From assembly GCA_945859605.1 (NCBI GenBank), contig OX243814.1, forward strand, positions 29,650,286 to 29,714,285: a stretch of DNA of 64,000 bases, given 5' to 3'. Positions 35,465 to 46,771 of this stretch are shown in pieces. Numbering within the stretch: the first letter of the stretch is position 1; each line of letters opens with the position of its first letter. The notes under the pieces are model-generated. The model searched no databases and was not told the DNA's origin. It saw nothing but the letters and a program-made list of their open reading frames with translations. This DNA comes from Lumbricus rubellus. Taxonomy: Eukaryota > Annelida > Clitellata > Crassiclitellata > Lumbricidae. Position numbers and translations under genes: made by a program.

Positions 35465-36095
35465 AATATGCTCGCGACATATCCACACGTCCCACGAAGA
35501 TGATCAGCGCCGTATAATCCCTTGCATAATGAAATACACAGACACATCTGCATACGAGGTGCATTTCTCGCCAAACACAAATCTAAATTAGAGTGACAGT
35601 TGAATCAACGACTGCCCTAGGTCATCTGGTCTTGTTCGCATTGACAATGGAAGCTCATGTGAAAGATATATTTTGAAGTGTTCGAATCTCTGCATTTCAT
35701 CAAGGGGTGCCACACAACAACGGACATTCCACTCATACGCGATTGAAGTCATGGTTGCAGTAAAATCCTGAATAGTGCTACATAACTTCCATAGATAGAT
35801 ACATAGACAGATACATAGAGACAGATAGATAGATAGATAAAATGGTGATTTTCCAGAAGCCCTTGAAATTAAACATAACTCATTCAGAATTGAAACTGTT
35901 TGACGCATAGTGGTGCTTTTACTGTTATATCAATACCCACTTGAATTGGTGCGGTAAATGGTTTCCATAAAAAATTCAATGCGCCAACACAGTCCTTTTA
36001 TATATAATGCAAAAGATAGAAATGCAGTCTCTGCCCAAGCTTTATTCTATGAATTTGTTGGCCAGGACCCGAAAGGGTCAGCTTTAACTTGATAG
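35465..36095. other. Nothing recognised apart from a short AGAT run
   Basis: A short AGAT/ACAT tract lies at 35792-35840. A 106-codon minus-strand frame has no motif I can identify. Confidence 0.35.
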
Positions 36096-36098
36096 ATC

Positions 36099-36954
36099 AA
36101 TTGAATACACGGGTGGAATAAAGCACTAAGTGCCATTATTTCTTTTATACGCTTTTCGCTTGTTTCCTGTAGATTGGTCCCTTATCTATGAAAGAAAGCA
36201 CTAATGATCATTAATTCCCGTAAATAATAACGTTTCATTCGCCGTATGGCAGCACCCTATCAGTCAGACGTAAACAAAGATGGAAGCTCGCGTAGACAAA
36301 GCGAAGGAAGAATGCGGTTAGGATAATACTTGTAAAATATAGTTTCTATTCATAATTTATTTTTGAAGAGAAGTAAATTATGTCATTCTATAGAGGGGAT
36401 TTAGGGCTATTTTTCATACCAATTAATTTGTCTTTTGAAGACAGGAAGTGCTCAAAATAAATTAAAATGTGTGAAAATGTCGATTTTTGTCCGACGCAAA
36501 CCGACAATGGCATAATTTCTTTGTTTCCTATTGATTGTCGATAGATATTCATGTTTTTTTGTTTTGAATGTACCTAAAAAAGACTTATAACTAGTTTTTA
36601 TAGTTTAATATTTGACTTTATTATATATAAACTATTCTTGTATAGGCTACATAAATCAGAATCCAACATTTTACTTATGTGTAAGTACACGCTTTGTGAA
36701 ATCTACGGGTGCTCATGGAAAAAATTCATAACTTCGAGGTGTATTCATATATTTTAAACCTAAATACATCATTTTGTGCAGAAATGAATGCTGAATCCAT
36801 TGGTGTATTACAAGTTATGATATCTCAAACCAAACCCAAAAAAACACACCACCCTCCCTTGGTAGTCAGTGTTACTGTTGTTATATTTTCAAATCGATTT
36901 TACTCGATATGACTTTTTTGTACTTAGTGCTTTATTCCACCCGTGTATTCAATT
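36099..36954. mobile_element. 856-bp DNA element with 30-bp terminal inverted repeats
   Basis: TTGAATACACGGGTGGAATA and AAGCACTAAGT at the left end recur inverted at the right end. AATT lies at both boundaries and may be part of the target site or the repeat. The interior has no transposase frame. The superfamily is unclear. Confidence 0.8.
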
Positions 36955-37080
36955 CCATGAAGTAGAATGACGCACAGTGTTTAAACTACAGTACAGTATT
37001 GTTCCTGATGCAAGCTTACTGTAGTAGTATGGCAAAGATTCTGCTCATTGCTCAACAATAATTATTATTGTCTTATTTAG

Positions 37081-37160
37081 CCGTGATTGGGCCGGGAGCG
37101 CTTCTGAGTAGCCCACCTTAAAGAGGCGCTATATAAAATTTCGAAATACATGTAAATAAA
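37081..37160 (+). mobile_element. LINE/SINE 3' tail only copy
   Basis: GGGAGCGCTTCTGAGTAG and AGAGGCGCTATATAAAAT mark the common tail. Confidence 0.8.
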
Positions 37161-37434
37161 TAGACAACTGTTTACATATAAATAGCTATTATCAACCTTA
37201 TTAATTATTATTAAAAAGACAAAACAGAGAAATCTCAAATTAAAAAAAAACATATAAAAATGCACTCTGGTTCTAAAAAACTGGAGAAATTAGGATAAAA
37301 CACCACATTAGAAATCTGTGATATGCCACACACATTAATTAACATGAAAAATATTTTTTCGTATAAAGTAAGAGTTGAACGTTATAACTAGTGTGAGTTG
37401 CAATAAGTAGTCCATTATTGTCTTCATTCATTCA

Positions 37435-37495
37435 GGAAATTAATATAAAGACACTACAAGAAGCCTACACAGAGGTGCTCCTAGCCCAGTCACGG
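37435..37495 (-). mobile_element. LINE/SINE 3' tail only copy (minus), diverged
   Basis: The reverse complement reads GGAGCACCTCTGTGTAGG with a weak partner segment. It contains GACACTACAAGAAG, which is also the core of the hairpin at 37870-37926. Confidence 0.55.
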
Positions 37496-37869
37496 TTTCA
37501 AGCCTATGTCTTACAACAAATCGTGCAAACCAAATGCTCGGCCTAGCGATGCTGATGCTGCAGGAAAATAAGATGTTTCAGCTGAAATCTAAGGTTTGGA
37601 AAATCGAATTTTATTTTTCTGCCTTCAAAGTTAAGAATGCTAATGCCAGAATTTTTCGACAGATATTTTGCATAAAATATGTAAGATATCCTTAGGATAG
37701 TATCCTAAAGATACATCATCCTGCATACATTATTCCTATTTAAAGCAAACATAACTATGAGCAAACACAAACAATTACTAACAATCGTTTTTGAGCATCA
37801 CGATAATCCGCATAATACTTCCCTACATGTACATAGCCTACTTGTCCTATTTGCAGGATAGGTATATTT

Positions 37870-37926
37870 TATCTAATATAGAGACACTACAAGAAGTAGG
37901 CTTCTTGTAGTGTCTCTATATTAGAT
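37870..37926. repeat. Near-perfect palindrome: 27-bp stem, 4-base loop
   Basis: The left arm contains AGAGACACTACAAGAAG, the right arm contains CTTCTTGTAGTGTCTCT, and the spacer is TAGG. Both arms continue to TATCTAATAT at the outer ends without mismatch. Confidence 0.95.
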
Positions 37927-37959
37927 AGATGTGCGTTGCGTTCATCGTGTGCACACGCC

Positions 37960-38056
37960 AGTGCGTCAGCTCCGTATAGTCGAGCACTTCTGAAAGGCTC
38001 GTGCTGCGAGAAGCGCTTTATAAATGGTCAGATACAATACAATACAATACAATATT
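37960..38056 (+). mobile_element. LINE 3' tail with ATACA repeat
   Basis: GAGCACTTCTGAAAGGCTC and GCGAGAAGCGCTTTATAAAT match the tail of the LINE at 52204-52552. It ends in ATACA units, the pentanucleotide counterpart of AGATA there. Confidence 0.85.
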
Positions 38057-38576
38057 CTAATGACATATCGTGTCGCACAGCAAAATCCAAGTGTCCAACT
38101 CTCTGCCGTAGTATAACGAATAACACCCCAATTAACACACAAAAACTTGGTGGCATTTGCGTATATCGATGCTAAAAATAAAACTCTTTCAACACAGAAA
38201 ACACGATAACGCCATGCCTCAAAAACCTAGTAAAAGGAAATGGAACATGGAGAAATATTTGCAGAAGAGGCGAAGTTCTACACCTGTAGCAAACCTAGGT
38301 CAACATGAACGCTGGAGTTGAATAGAAGCAGAGGTGAGTACCAGCAAACATTCAAGCAGGTGGACTGTAGTGTGAAGGCGGCAGACATGTCTTGTATTGT
38401 TTTATATATTTAGCGTTAGTCATCCACTCCCCTTTCGTGATTTACACAGGTGTTAAACGTGAGTTCCAGCAAAACTAAAGAACTATCGGACAAAAGAACT
38501 ATTCAACAAAAGAACCATCCATTTATCATGCATAGTACCACAATGGGGTCAAGCAGTATATTCCTACCAAACTTGT

Positions 38577-38795
38577 GGGGCGCGGTGGTGTAGTGGTGGC
38601 GTCGTTGCCTTGGAGCCGGAAGGTTTGAGGTTCGAATCCACCTCGCCGCGTAAGAACCTTGGGCAAGTCCTTCACTCACAATTGCTCAGCGCTTCGGCGT
38701 GAAACTCCGATGCAGTGTCCGCTCTGCATTCGGGAGCGCCTCTGAGTAGAGAGAGCTTGAAGGGGCGCTATAACAAGTGCACATGCAAACAAACT
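38577..38795 (+). mobile_element. tRNA-derived SINE, subfamily A, nearly full length
   Basis: The head starts GGGGCGCGGTGGTGTAGTGG; A box, B box, CORE-like middle and tail are all intact, and the end is CACATGCAAACAAAC. This copy is close to the consensus one would write for the family here. Confidence 0.95.
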
Positions 38796-38956
38796 CAGCA
38801 ACAAAATCAGAAGAGCTGCAAAAAAATTCTGTCATGTGGAAGCTTTAATAAACTGGCACCACCACATGTGAACATTGTGCATCCACGTTGCTTAATTAAC
38901 GCAGAACAATATCTGATTAGAGACAAAGATATTTGGTTAAAAAACCAACCACCTCT

Positions 38957-39073
38957 TTATGAACTGATGCCTCGTAAAAATAACTGTTAGTGCTGCTCAT
39001 TTTGGCCACATACATTATTTAGAGACATTAATTTTATTATGGAACTGTTGTCAGAAATGACGACGGATGTCAT
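38957..39073 (+). repeat. Dispersed repeat of unknown type, copy 2
   Basis: Partner of 35346-35462. It ends where the MITE at 39073 begins. Confidence 0.6.
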
Positions 39074-39283
39074 ACACCGTGATTCAAAAAAAAGTAAGCC
39101 AAATTGTTTTTCATATATCTCTAATGCCTGATAACATATCACGCTAAAATTTTCCAAATATTTAGAGAATTGGACCAAGAATATGATTCCCAAATTTCAT
39201 GAGAAAATTTTAGCGTGATATGTTATCAGGCATTAGAGATATATGAAACATAATTTGACTTACTTTTTTTGAATCATGGTGTA
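39073..39283. mobile_element. Tc1/mariner-type MITE, palindromic
   Basis: The ends TACACCGTGATTCAAAAA and TTTTTGAATCATGGTGTA are inverted repeats that extend inward about 80 bp, through CATATATCTCTAATGCCTG, leaving a loop near 47 bp. TA lies at both ends, as expected for TA target duplication by Tc1/mariner transposases. It has no coding capacity. Confidence 0.88.
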
Positions 39284-39425
39284 TATTAAACCAATGATGA
39301 ACAGCCGTTGCTATTCATCATGGTTGTATTGACTGACACAATTTCTGCAAAATTTCTTCGTGACATTTTGGTATCCTCCTTGAATGAAGTCACTCTTCGC
39401 TTAATGCACAGCGATGTCTGCTGCA

Positions 39426-39629
<204 letters not shown>

Positions 39630-39630
39630 A

Positions 39631-39692
39631 CTTTTTACATAGCGCACCTTCAAGATAATCTCCTCAGAAGCGCTCCCAGTTCAACAACAGCT
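39631..39692 (-). mobile_element. LINE/SINE 3' tail only copy (minus), ending in the CAT array
   Basis: The reverse complement reads GGGAGCGCTTCTGAGGAG then GAAGGTGCGCTATGTAAAA and leads straight into the trinucleotide array. The array therefore probably grew from the 3' repeat of the retroposed copy. Confidence 0.8.
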
Positions 39693-39699
39693 AAACAAG

Positions 39700-40195
39700 C
39701 GAGAAAGGAACATAATAATATTAAACATTAAAAATATTAAACACCGCAAAAAACCATCGTGCAGATCGTAGAAGACAGCGCTCGGCAAGTAAGGTTCAGG
39801 GTGCCTCGCATTCTCCATTCCTAAGTAGCAAGAGCCGCGCGTGCGTTGTCTAAGGCTTCCGGATGCCAATTCCCGGTCGCCTGACCCCACACCGGTCAGT
39901 ACTGACCCTGCAGACACTGAAGCTATAGAGTGACAAGTCAGTAAGACAGATGAGGATCAACGGACGGTGGAGATGATGGAAGACCCGGTGGAGAACTAAC
40001 GACGTTGGTGCTGGTGGTGGAAGCGGATAATGAGTTGGCAGAGGTTCAAAGCCGGCAATAACCGAAGCGACACCTGCGTAGACTGACTAAGCAGCGATGT
40101 TTCCACATCTAAGGAATCGGATCACACGCACACACACACACACCAACGGAACACAAATATTCATTGAACCAAACAACAATAATGATTACTACAAT
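39700..40195. other. CpG-containing stretch, nothing recognised
   Basis: Mixed sequence with a short CA run near 40130. No supported gene. Confidence 0.3.
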
Positions 40196-40197
40196 TC

Positions 40198-40415
40198 ATA
40201 TTCATTCATTCGGGCATTTATATAGCGCTCCTTCAAGTAAAAAAACTACTCAGAGGCGCTCCCGACTCCAGCGCGCCTAAAAAGAACAGTTTTAAGTTTA
40301 GCAAGGAATGATCCTGGTAGAGTCCCAGGGTGTAGGCGTAGCTCAAAAGGAAGGCCATTCCAGACCACCGGACGAACCACAGAAAAGGCTCGATTCTTCA
40401 TGGCGCAGTAACACA
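40198..40415 (-). mobile_element. LINE 3' end, readable C-terminal coding remnant
   Basis: The minus strand encodes RAFSVVRPVVWNGLP, then a stretch ending KLKTVLF, the characteristic closing region of L2/CR1-like LINE proteins. It is followed by GGGAGCGCCTCTGAGTAG and GAAGGAGCGCTATATAAAT and a GAAT repeat. This copy ties the common tail to LINE coding sequence. Confidence 0.82.
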
Positions 40416-40590
40416 GCCATGCCGTTACAAGGTTGCCTTACAAAGCAGCTAACATTCGGGATAAGCCCTAGCGAGCAAGTATGTTTATAGCATGGATTTA
40501 AAAGAGTCCACTGAGCCAACAGATTGAATAGCGAGAGGAAGTCGAATAACTGGCCATTCCAGCACCAGATTAAAATGTTCAGCATTTTCA
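40400..40590 (-). mobile_element. Second LINE tail family, copy 2, joined to the preceding LINE
   Basis: Minus-strand order GGGCTTATCCCG, TAAGGCAACCTTGTAACGG and ATGGCTGTGTTACTGCGCC matches the family at 15838 and 46772. Upstream it reads WNGQLFDFLS, a second LWN-like remnant. The two LINE ends meet head to tail near 40410. Confidence 0.55.
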
Positions 40591-40628
40591 TGAGTTACTT
40601 AAAAATGCGATATAGTTAAGCATGTACC

Positions 40629-40633
<5 letters not shown>

Positions 40634-40659
<26 letters not shown>

Positions 40660-40681
40660 TGTATGTATGTATGTATGTATG

Positions 40682-40713
<32 letters not shown>

Positions 40714-40835
40714 CTATGTATGTATGTATGCATGCATGTATGTATGTATGTAAGTACGTACGTGTGTAGGTATGTACGTACGTACATACGTACGTACGTA
40801 CGTAGGCACGCACATACGTATGTATGTGCATGAGC
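40634..40835 (+). repeat. GTAT and GTAC tetranucleotide microsatellite
   Basis: A long pure GTAT run changes to GTAC-rich units on the right. Frames on either strand are artefacts. Confidence 0.95.
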
Positions 40836-40849
40836 ACTTGTTTAGAGCC

Positions 40850-41150
40850 CATTCAAGATTTCTACTCAGAGGCGGGAGCCCAGTCTGACGCTAAAGTGCA
40901 TTGGGTTCCTCGCTCTGCTACGAAGAGACAACATCTAGTTCCACGAGCTCGCCTGCCAGACAATGCCGAGCTTTCTCGGTTGCAAGGCCATTCATCTGGA
41001 ATGGCCTTCCTTCAAAGCTTCATCTAACCAGTCAAATTCTGTTTCCTAAATCTCTTAAGACTTTTTATTTTACCGTGGCCGGGCTGGGAGTGCCTCTGAG
41101 TAGCTTTTTCTTGAAAGTGCGCTATATAAATTCACATAATAAATTAACTG
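40850..41150 (+). mobile_element. LINE 3' end with C-terminal coding remnant
   Basis: Across shifted frames it reads LVPRARLPDNAE, then FSVARPFIWNGLPS, then KSLKTFYF, the L2/CR1-type C-terminus. The tail GGGAGTGCCTCTGAGTAG and TTGAAAGTGCGCTATATAAA follows. Confidence 0.82.
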
Positions 41151-41780
41151 ACCTAGGTTGATGTCTAATTAGCTTGCATGCAAACTAGGCATGCAGTGCA
41201 ACATTATTTCCTACATTTCTTTAAGGAAAACACAATTTTTGTATCAAAACAAAAGCTTCAATTGATATCTTTACCATAGGTCAAGCTGCATACGTCAGTA
41301 TATTTGCTGACCATAATTCAAACAGACGGGGCAATACACATTGCACGGGTTATTTCCAAGTCATACCTCATGTTACATTCAAAACCATATACAAGGAAAA
41401 CCTAGTTACAAAAGCCATTTCCCTCTTCAGTCATTTCAAACTTGGCTTATCATGGCTTAATTATTCTAAATGCAGACGACCATTCAGTGACCAATCGCAT
41501 CAGCTTTAAAGATCTTGCACGACACCCTGAACTCATGCAAACAGCGTAGACCCCACAAACCACCACCAACAACTAGAAATATGGCATTACACGTTCAGGC
41601 AAGACACAGCAAGCATCCCTCGTGGACCAGTCGCCAAGATCAGCAAGACGATTATTGTCTTTACTCTGCAAGTCCAAGCACAAGTGGCCGTGGAGAAACG
41701 CTACAACGCTGCCATGGTTTCAAAGCGCCAAGCAGGAGAAGCACGCCGTATAGTATCGCTATCGGGAAAAGCAGCTTTTG
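41150..41780. other. Nothing recognised
   Basis: No repeat family or exon that I can support. Confidence 0.3.
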
Positions 41781-42440
41781 GTAGCGCGGCGGCCGTCGCT
41801 GTGAAAGAGATCTCGTTATTCAGCTGATGCTAAGACCCGCTTAAGGAAGTGCCAACAGCGATGGACTAGTCCCCTACGGTGCTTTCGCGATATCAGCTCC
41901 TCAGTCACGATGACAAACGACCGAATTCCACATTTATAAGGTACGACGGTGGGCAGTCGGGGCTTGGGGGGGGGGGGCGGGGCGACGTGGCCGGTGCTTA
42001 GAGGTTTGACGGTCACAGCGGCAGCGTGTGAGTTTGTGGGCGTCTCCTGGTCGTGTGTGTGTGTCGGGGGGTGAGGGGGGTACGGGGGAAGCGGGGGCGC
42101 TGTTGTCCCATGCGAATGAGAAATCATAAACAGTAATATCTGCGCGCGGCTTCTGCATAATGCGGTCGTTTGGCATATGCATTCAAATGAAGACAAAATA
42201 GCAAAGGTTAACACGACGGCGGTGCCCATTAACAGCGACCGGGCGGGCGTCCCAGGATTTCGTCCATAATCACGTCTACTCAGCGACTGAATTTGCAAAT
42301 ATAGGCGCACTGTTGAACATCTGCGGACTGCAGTCGGAGGAACCCAGGACCAGCTGCCGGAGAGGTGGGAGGGAAAAGTATGTCGCGAGGACTCGTCGCG
42401 GATTTGCTTTTCCGCGGGCGGGATCTAATTACGTTCATGA
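41770..42440. other. CpG-rich region, possible promoter or first exon
   Basis: GCGCGGCGGCCGTCG, a G-run near 41970 and many CpGs set this block apart from AT-rich flanks. Open frames on both strands reach 160 codons but none shows a motif, and GC richness alone lengthens frames. A gene start is possible but not shown. Confidence 0.3.
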
Positions 42441-42499
42441 GGGCAGCTGTGACACGCGAAAGAAGGTCTACTTGGGGGAAAGTCTATTTCTTCGCTCTC

Positions 42500-42818
42500 A
42501 GTAATATCATAATTGAAGTCTTTAGAGTAGTGTGCCATATTTCTTAAAAGATATACAAAAGAGACGTGCTGTGATTGTGACATAGGCCTAATGTTTCGAG
42601 CGTAACAATGATTCCTATGTTGTTTCAAAAGGCGTGAAGTCAGCTGGATATATGACATAATTATGGGTGAAAATATCACGTGGTGTGCGTACTGTGCGTA
42701 ACAATAGCAACAATATTAATATTAAGAGAATTTCTTAGCCCTCGGTAGGCTTAATATCATAATTTAAGTCGTAAGAGTACTATGCCACATTTCTTAAAAG
42801 ATACAGAAAAGATCAGGC
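42500..42818 (+). repeat. Direct duplication of about 70 bp
   Basis: AATATCATAATTxAAGTC and CATTTCTTAAAAGATA occur at 42503-42570 and again at 42751-42815, about 245 bp apart. Confidence 0.75.
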
Positions 42819-43019
42819 TCAAAGGTAAAGCAAAATCTGAACATTTGTGAACCAACTATGAGGCACATTAATATGCAAAGTAAGAAGATAAGTGTTAGAG
42901 ATCAGTGACAGTGCTCTTATAATATTATTTCAGTTAATGCGTTTGACAAAAGTTCAAAGAAAACAATAAACTCACACATGCCTTTACACAAAATTCTGAA
43001 GCAAACCAGCCCAAATTAA

Positions 43020-43035
43020 AATCAATCAATCAGTT

Positions 43036-43084
<49 letters not shown>

Positions 43085-43087
43085 GTT
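43020..43087 (+). repeat. AATC tetranucleotide repeat
   Basis: About 15 units of AATC. Possibly the 3' end of an unrecognised minus- or plus-strand retroposon. Confidence 0.92.
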
Positions 43088-43764
43088 TCTGTTTACTATG
43101 ATTACAGGAATGTCACAGGTGCATATCTGCTGACAAGCTATTCATTCAGTATCAAGCACAGAACCGAATTAATCCGATTAATTATTCTACGAGTGTATAA
43201 AACGCTCGTCCTTTGCTGATGTCACTTCCTTTTAAAAGCGGTTTTGGCATCTGAACAACATATGCTTTATTCTATTTTACTGAACCACTGAACATTGCTA
43301 TAATTGGAATTACAATCAGTGTTGATGTTTAACAAGGTTCAAAGAGAACATCCACACACACGTTACACACGCACCAACCATATGTAACTGGAGCCTGACA
43401 TAGCCTGCAAACCAAATTATAAAGGGGAAACACTTCAAAATTAGGGGATTATTAGTTCACTGTTGTTGCAACGGTTATTGCTGCTGTGGCAGTTGTGTGT
43501 TGTCATAATAAGCAACAGCAGCAGCAGCTACAGTAGTTATTCAGCTGCCGTACAACGGATTTATTGCGCATGCCGACGTCACGGGACAAATCAGTGATAC
43601 GTGCATAAAATGCGTACTATAATACAAATTGGTACATAGTTTCTGCGCTTGCCAAACTGACATAATTTTCTCCGGACATGTAGTAATCCCTTCCATCTGT
43701 GCTTAACTGATGGAAAGTGATTGATTGGACACTAAACATGAATTTTCCAGGTCTTCCACCATCT

Positions 43765-43842
43765 CCACCACCACCACCACCACCACCACCACCACCACCA
43801 CCACCACCACCACCACCACCATCACCACCACCACCACCACTG
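43765..43842 (+). repeat. CCA trinucleotide repeat
   Basis: About 25 CCA units. The poly-Pro, poly-Thr and poly-Gly frames are artefacts of the array. Confidence 0.93.
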
Positions 43843-44067
43843 CACCGGCTGCCAGCCCCCAATTCCTTCCACAGCACCCATTTGGCGAATCAACCATGGT
43901 ACCGGTGGCGTCAGAGTCCAAATGCAATTCCTTCACAATCTCTTGTTACCTGGCGATTCGAAAGACATCAGTAGTTACCAGAGCAACTAAATTCCACAGA
44001 ATTCTTTCTGGATGATCAATCAATCTTTCCCTCAAATGACACACGGCGTGAATGCCATGACCGCCGG

Positions 44068-44632
44068 CAGAAAACAGAACGAATTGAATTCGTATCTACG
44101 TTCTTCGAGAGAGAAAGAAAAATGATGATGCCTGTGATAATGGACAGACAGGAAATACAGGTTTGTATTGGATGAATGATGATGACAAACCGAAGGGAAC
44201 TGCAGGAAGATGATGAACAGAGTGAAATTGAAATGAATGATAAAATTACCGAAGAGGAGGACGACAAGATGATGACGATGATAACGCAATGAATGATGGC
44301 ACGCAAGTGGATGGAATGATCATGATGATGATCGTGGTGGTGTAATTTAAAAAGACAGATAACGAAAGTGACAAATTGGACAACAGCCAAAATAGGTTTG
44401 TGATTATATGGAAAATAGTGTCTTCTGAAACCTTGGTATACATTAGCCGATCAGCAAAAGTAGGCCTACTTGGTTTGCATGCAGGTAGGCACCATGAAAT
44501 TGAGCCTTATAAGGATATAATTATATAGCACCCCATTAAGGTTACTACTCAGCAGTGCTCCCGGCAGAAACCCGAACGAGTTGAATGCGTATAGATACAT
44601 TCGAGAGAAAAATGATGATACCTGTGGTAATA
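44068..44632 (+). repeat. Two direct copies of a 70-bp segment flanking about 420 bp
   Basis: AGAACGAATTGAATTCGTAT, CGAGAGAxAAA and AATGATGATGCCTGTG at 44068-44140 recur with changes at 44563-44632. A minus-strand LINE/SINE tail (AGCACCCCATTAAGG to AGTGCTCCC) lies at 44520-44566 just before the second copy. Confidence 0.7.
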
Positions 44633-44639
44633 ATCTTCT

Positions 44640-45490
44640 AATCTTACCAATCTAATTTAAAGAGGAAGTTTTAATTGAGTTGCTCACTTTTTAGGGCCTC
44701 GAACATGTCGCTTACACACAACTGTTCTGCACTTCACATTCAAATCTATATTGACCTTGCACATGCTATTTAATAATAATAACAACAATAGAAAATAATA
44801 ATTATAATTATAACAGCCAGTTTTCACTCATCTTAATTAATGTTTAAGCTCCTGAAGGATCCGGTGCACCTCTGAACATAAAAAATATTAATAACTGATG
44901 ATTTTTTTTAAGCACCAAGTACACTTAAGCAGCTTAGGTGCGTAGCGTCAGCACCGCCATTGAACCTATGCACTTAACCAACTTGTGCACATAACACCTG
45001 TTCACATGGACCACAGACCAGCTAAGACAGACCACTGAACAGCAGGAGTCATTTGCTGACCTGAATGAACTGCCTAGGTGACCACAATGTCTTCATGGGA
45101 TACAGAACTGACATCCAATTTTAACTACTGCTTCTTGGTTGTAAAACTTTCTTTGCACTTTAAGCACTGATGGGTGATTGTGTGTCAATTCAAATAAATT
45201 TACAACCGAAATTGACATGACCGACTCAGATTTGCTTGAAATTTGGCACAATTGCTGGGTCATATGAGACATGTGCAAAACCAAGAAAAAAATTCATACA
45301 AAAGACAAATAAAATAAATCTTTGTAATTTATACAGGGACTGCCCTCGATAACTTTGTTTCCGGTCTTCACTGTTCACTAGCGCTTTTCTACAGAAAGGT
45401 CAAGGATCAAAATAAGACAGTCAAAGCTTCACGTGAATATGTCTGCATTTCACATGCCCTGATTCGCACATCATACATACATTGTACGTT
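44640..45490. other. Nothing recognised
   Basis: AT-rich, with no supported exon or repeat. Confidence 0.35.
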
Positions 45491-45492
45491 GT

Positions 45493-45711
45493 GGGGCGCG
45501 GTGGTGTAGTGGTGGCGTCGTTGCCTTGGAGCCGGAAGGTTCAAGGTTCGAATCCACCTCACTGCGTAAGGACCTTGGGCAAGTCTTTCACTCACAATTG
45601 CTCAGCGCTCCGGCGTGAAACCCCGATGCAGTGTCCGCTCTGCATTCGGGAGCGCCTCTGAGTAGAGAGAGCTTGAAGGGGCGCTATAACAAGTGCACAT
45701 ACAAACATATA
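45493..45711 (+). mobile_element. tRNA-derived SINE, subfamily A, full length
   Basis: The head GGGGCGCGGTGGTGTAGTGG, a B box, the middle block and the tail are complete, ending CACATACAAACATA. Confidence 0.95.
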
Positions 45712-46084
45712 TACCAGACTTAACAACATCTTCAAGATGATCGCAAATGCGCATAAAAAAAGCCTACCCTGAATTCCTACATCACCCAAAAAATGTACGA
45801 GCGGATGGCTTGTTGTGCAACCTTGATGTAGACGAAAAGCACATGCTAAGCCTCCTACTCTTCACGGAAAGAAGCCATAGAACCACCTTCTGGTCAACAA
45901 ATCCTTTACTTGCTCATGTTAATCGGGTATTTGCTGTGCTCCGTTGATGACCGTCAAACTTCTAGACCAGCAGCTTATCTTCCCGAATGCAAGAAATATT
46001 GCGGAGCATGCACCTAATTATAAAACCTCCTCCACTGATGGTGGTCGCATATATAAATACGTAAACATACATTTGTATATAGAT

Positions 46085-46109
46085 ACAATTTATACATTTA
46101 TATATAGAT

Positions 46110-46155
<46 letters not shown>

Positions 46156-46243
46156 CGACCTTGGCTACAGAGGACAGTCTTAAGATAGCAATAGAGAGTG
46201 CACATAAGCCTGTAATATATAATATATATAATATATGTATATA

Positions 46244-46281
<38 letters not shown>

Positions 46282-46285
46282 CAAG
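46085..46285. repeat. AT dinucleotide tracts
   Basis: Two long TA runs (46110-46150 and 46205-46275) separated by about 60 bp of mixed sequence. Confidence 0.92.
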
Positions 46286-46771
46286 CCGTGCTGACCCTGG
46301 CGAAGCCGCAAAGTCCCCGACCTGTCCGTCAACGCTGGCACTGCATATATCTCTAACCCTGCGTGAAAAACAAACCATGACAGGCCACGACGGTCCTTCG
46401 TGTAACAAATATCTCTCATGCTTTCTGCTTCGAAGCAGCAGCGAGAGAGAGAGAGAGAGAGCATTGCTCTACAGTACGGGTGACCTTTATTGGATTAAAT
46501 CTCAAAGACGAGAAGACGTCTTTGCATTGCGCGCATTCCCTATCCATCTGTATACCCGGCACGGCAGGGCCATTGCACGCGTGGGGAGGGGATAGGGGTG
46601 GGGGGAGCAGCAAAGTAATTCTGTGTTGGTTTCCATGAAGAGAAATCCAATCCTTGACAAGTTAGAGTCTAATAGCATTAGCATGCATAAATATAGCTGA
46701 TTCAATCATGTCTATAGAAGATTAGGACAGCAATTCTTTACACAAAATACTGACTATTTGTGAATGCCATC

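Noticed and set aside
43617..44015. Proline-rich and glycine-rich frames
   Set aside because: They are caused by the CCA array; no flanking domain supports a protein.
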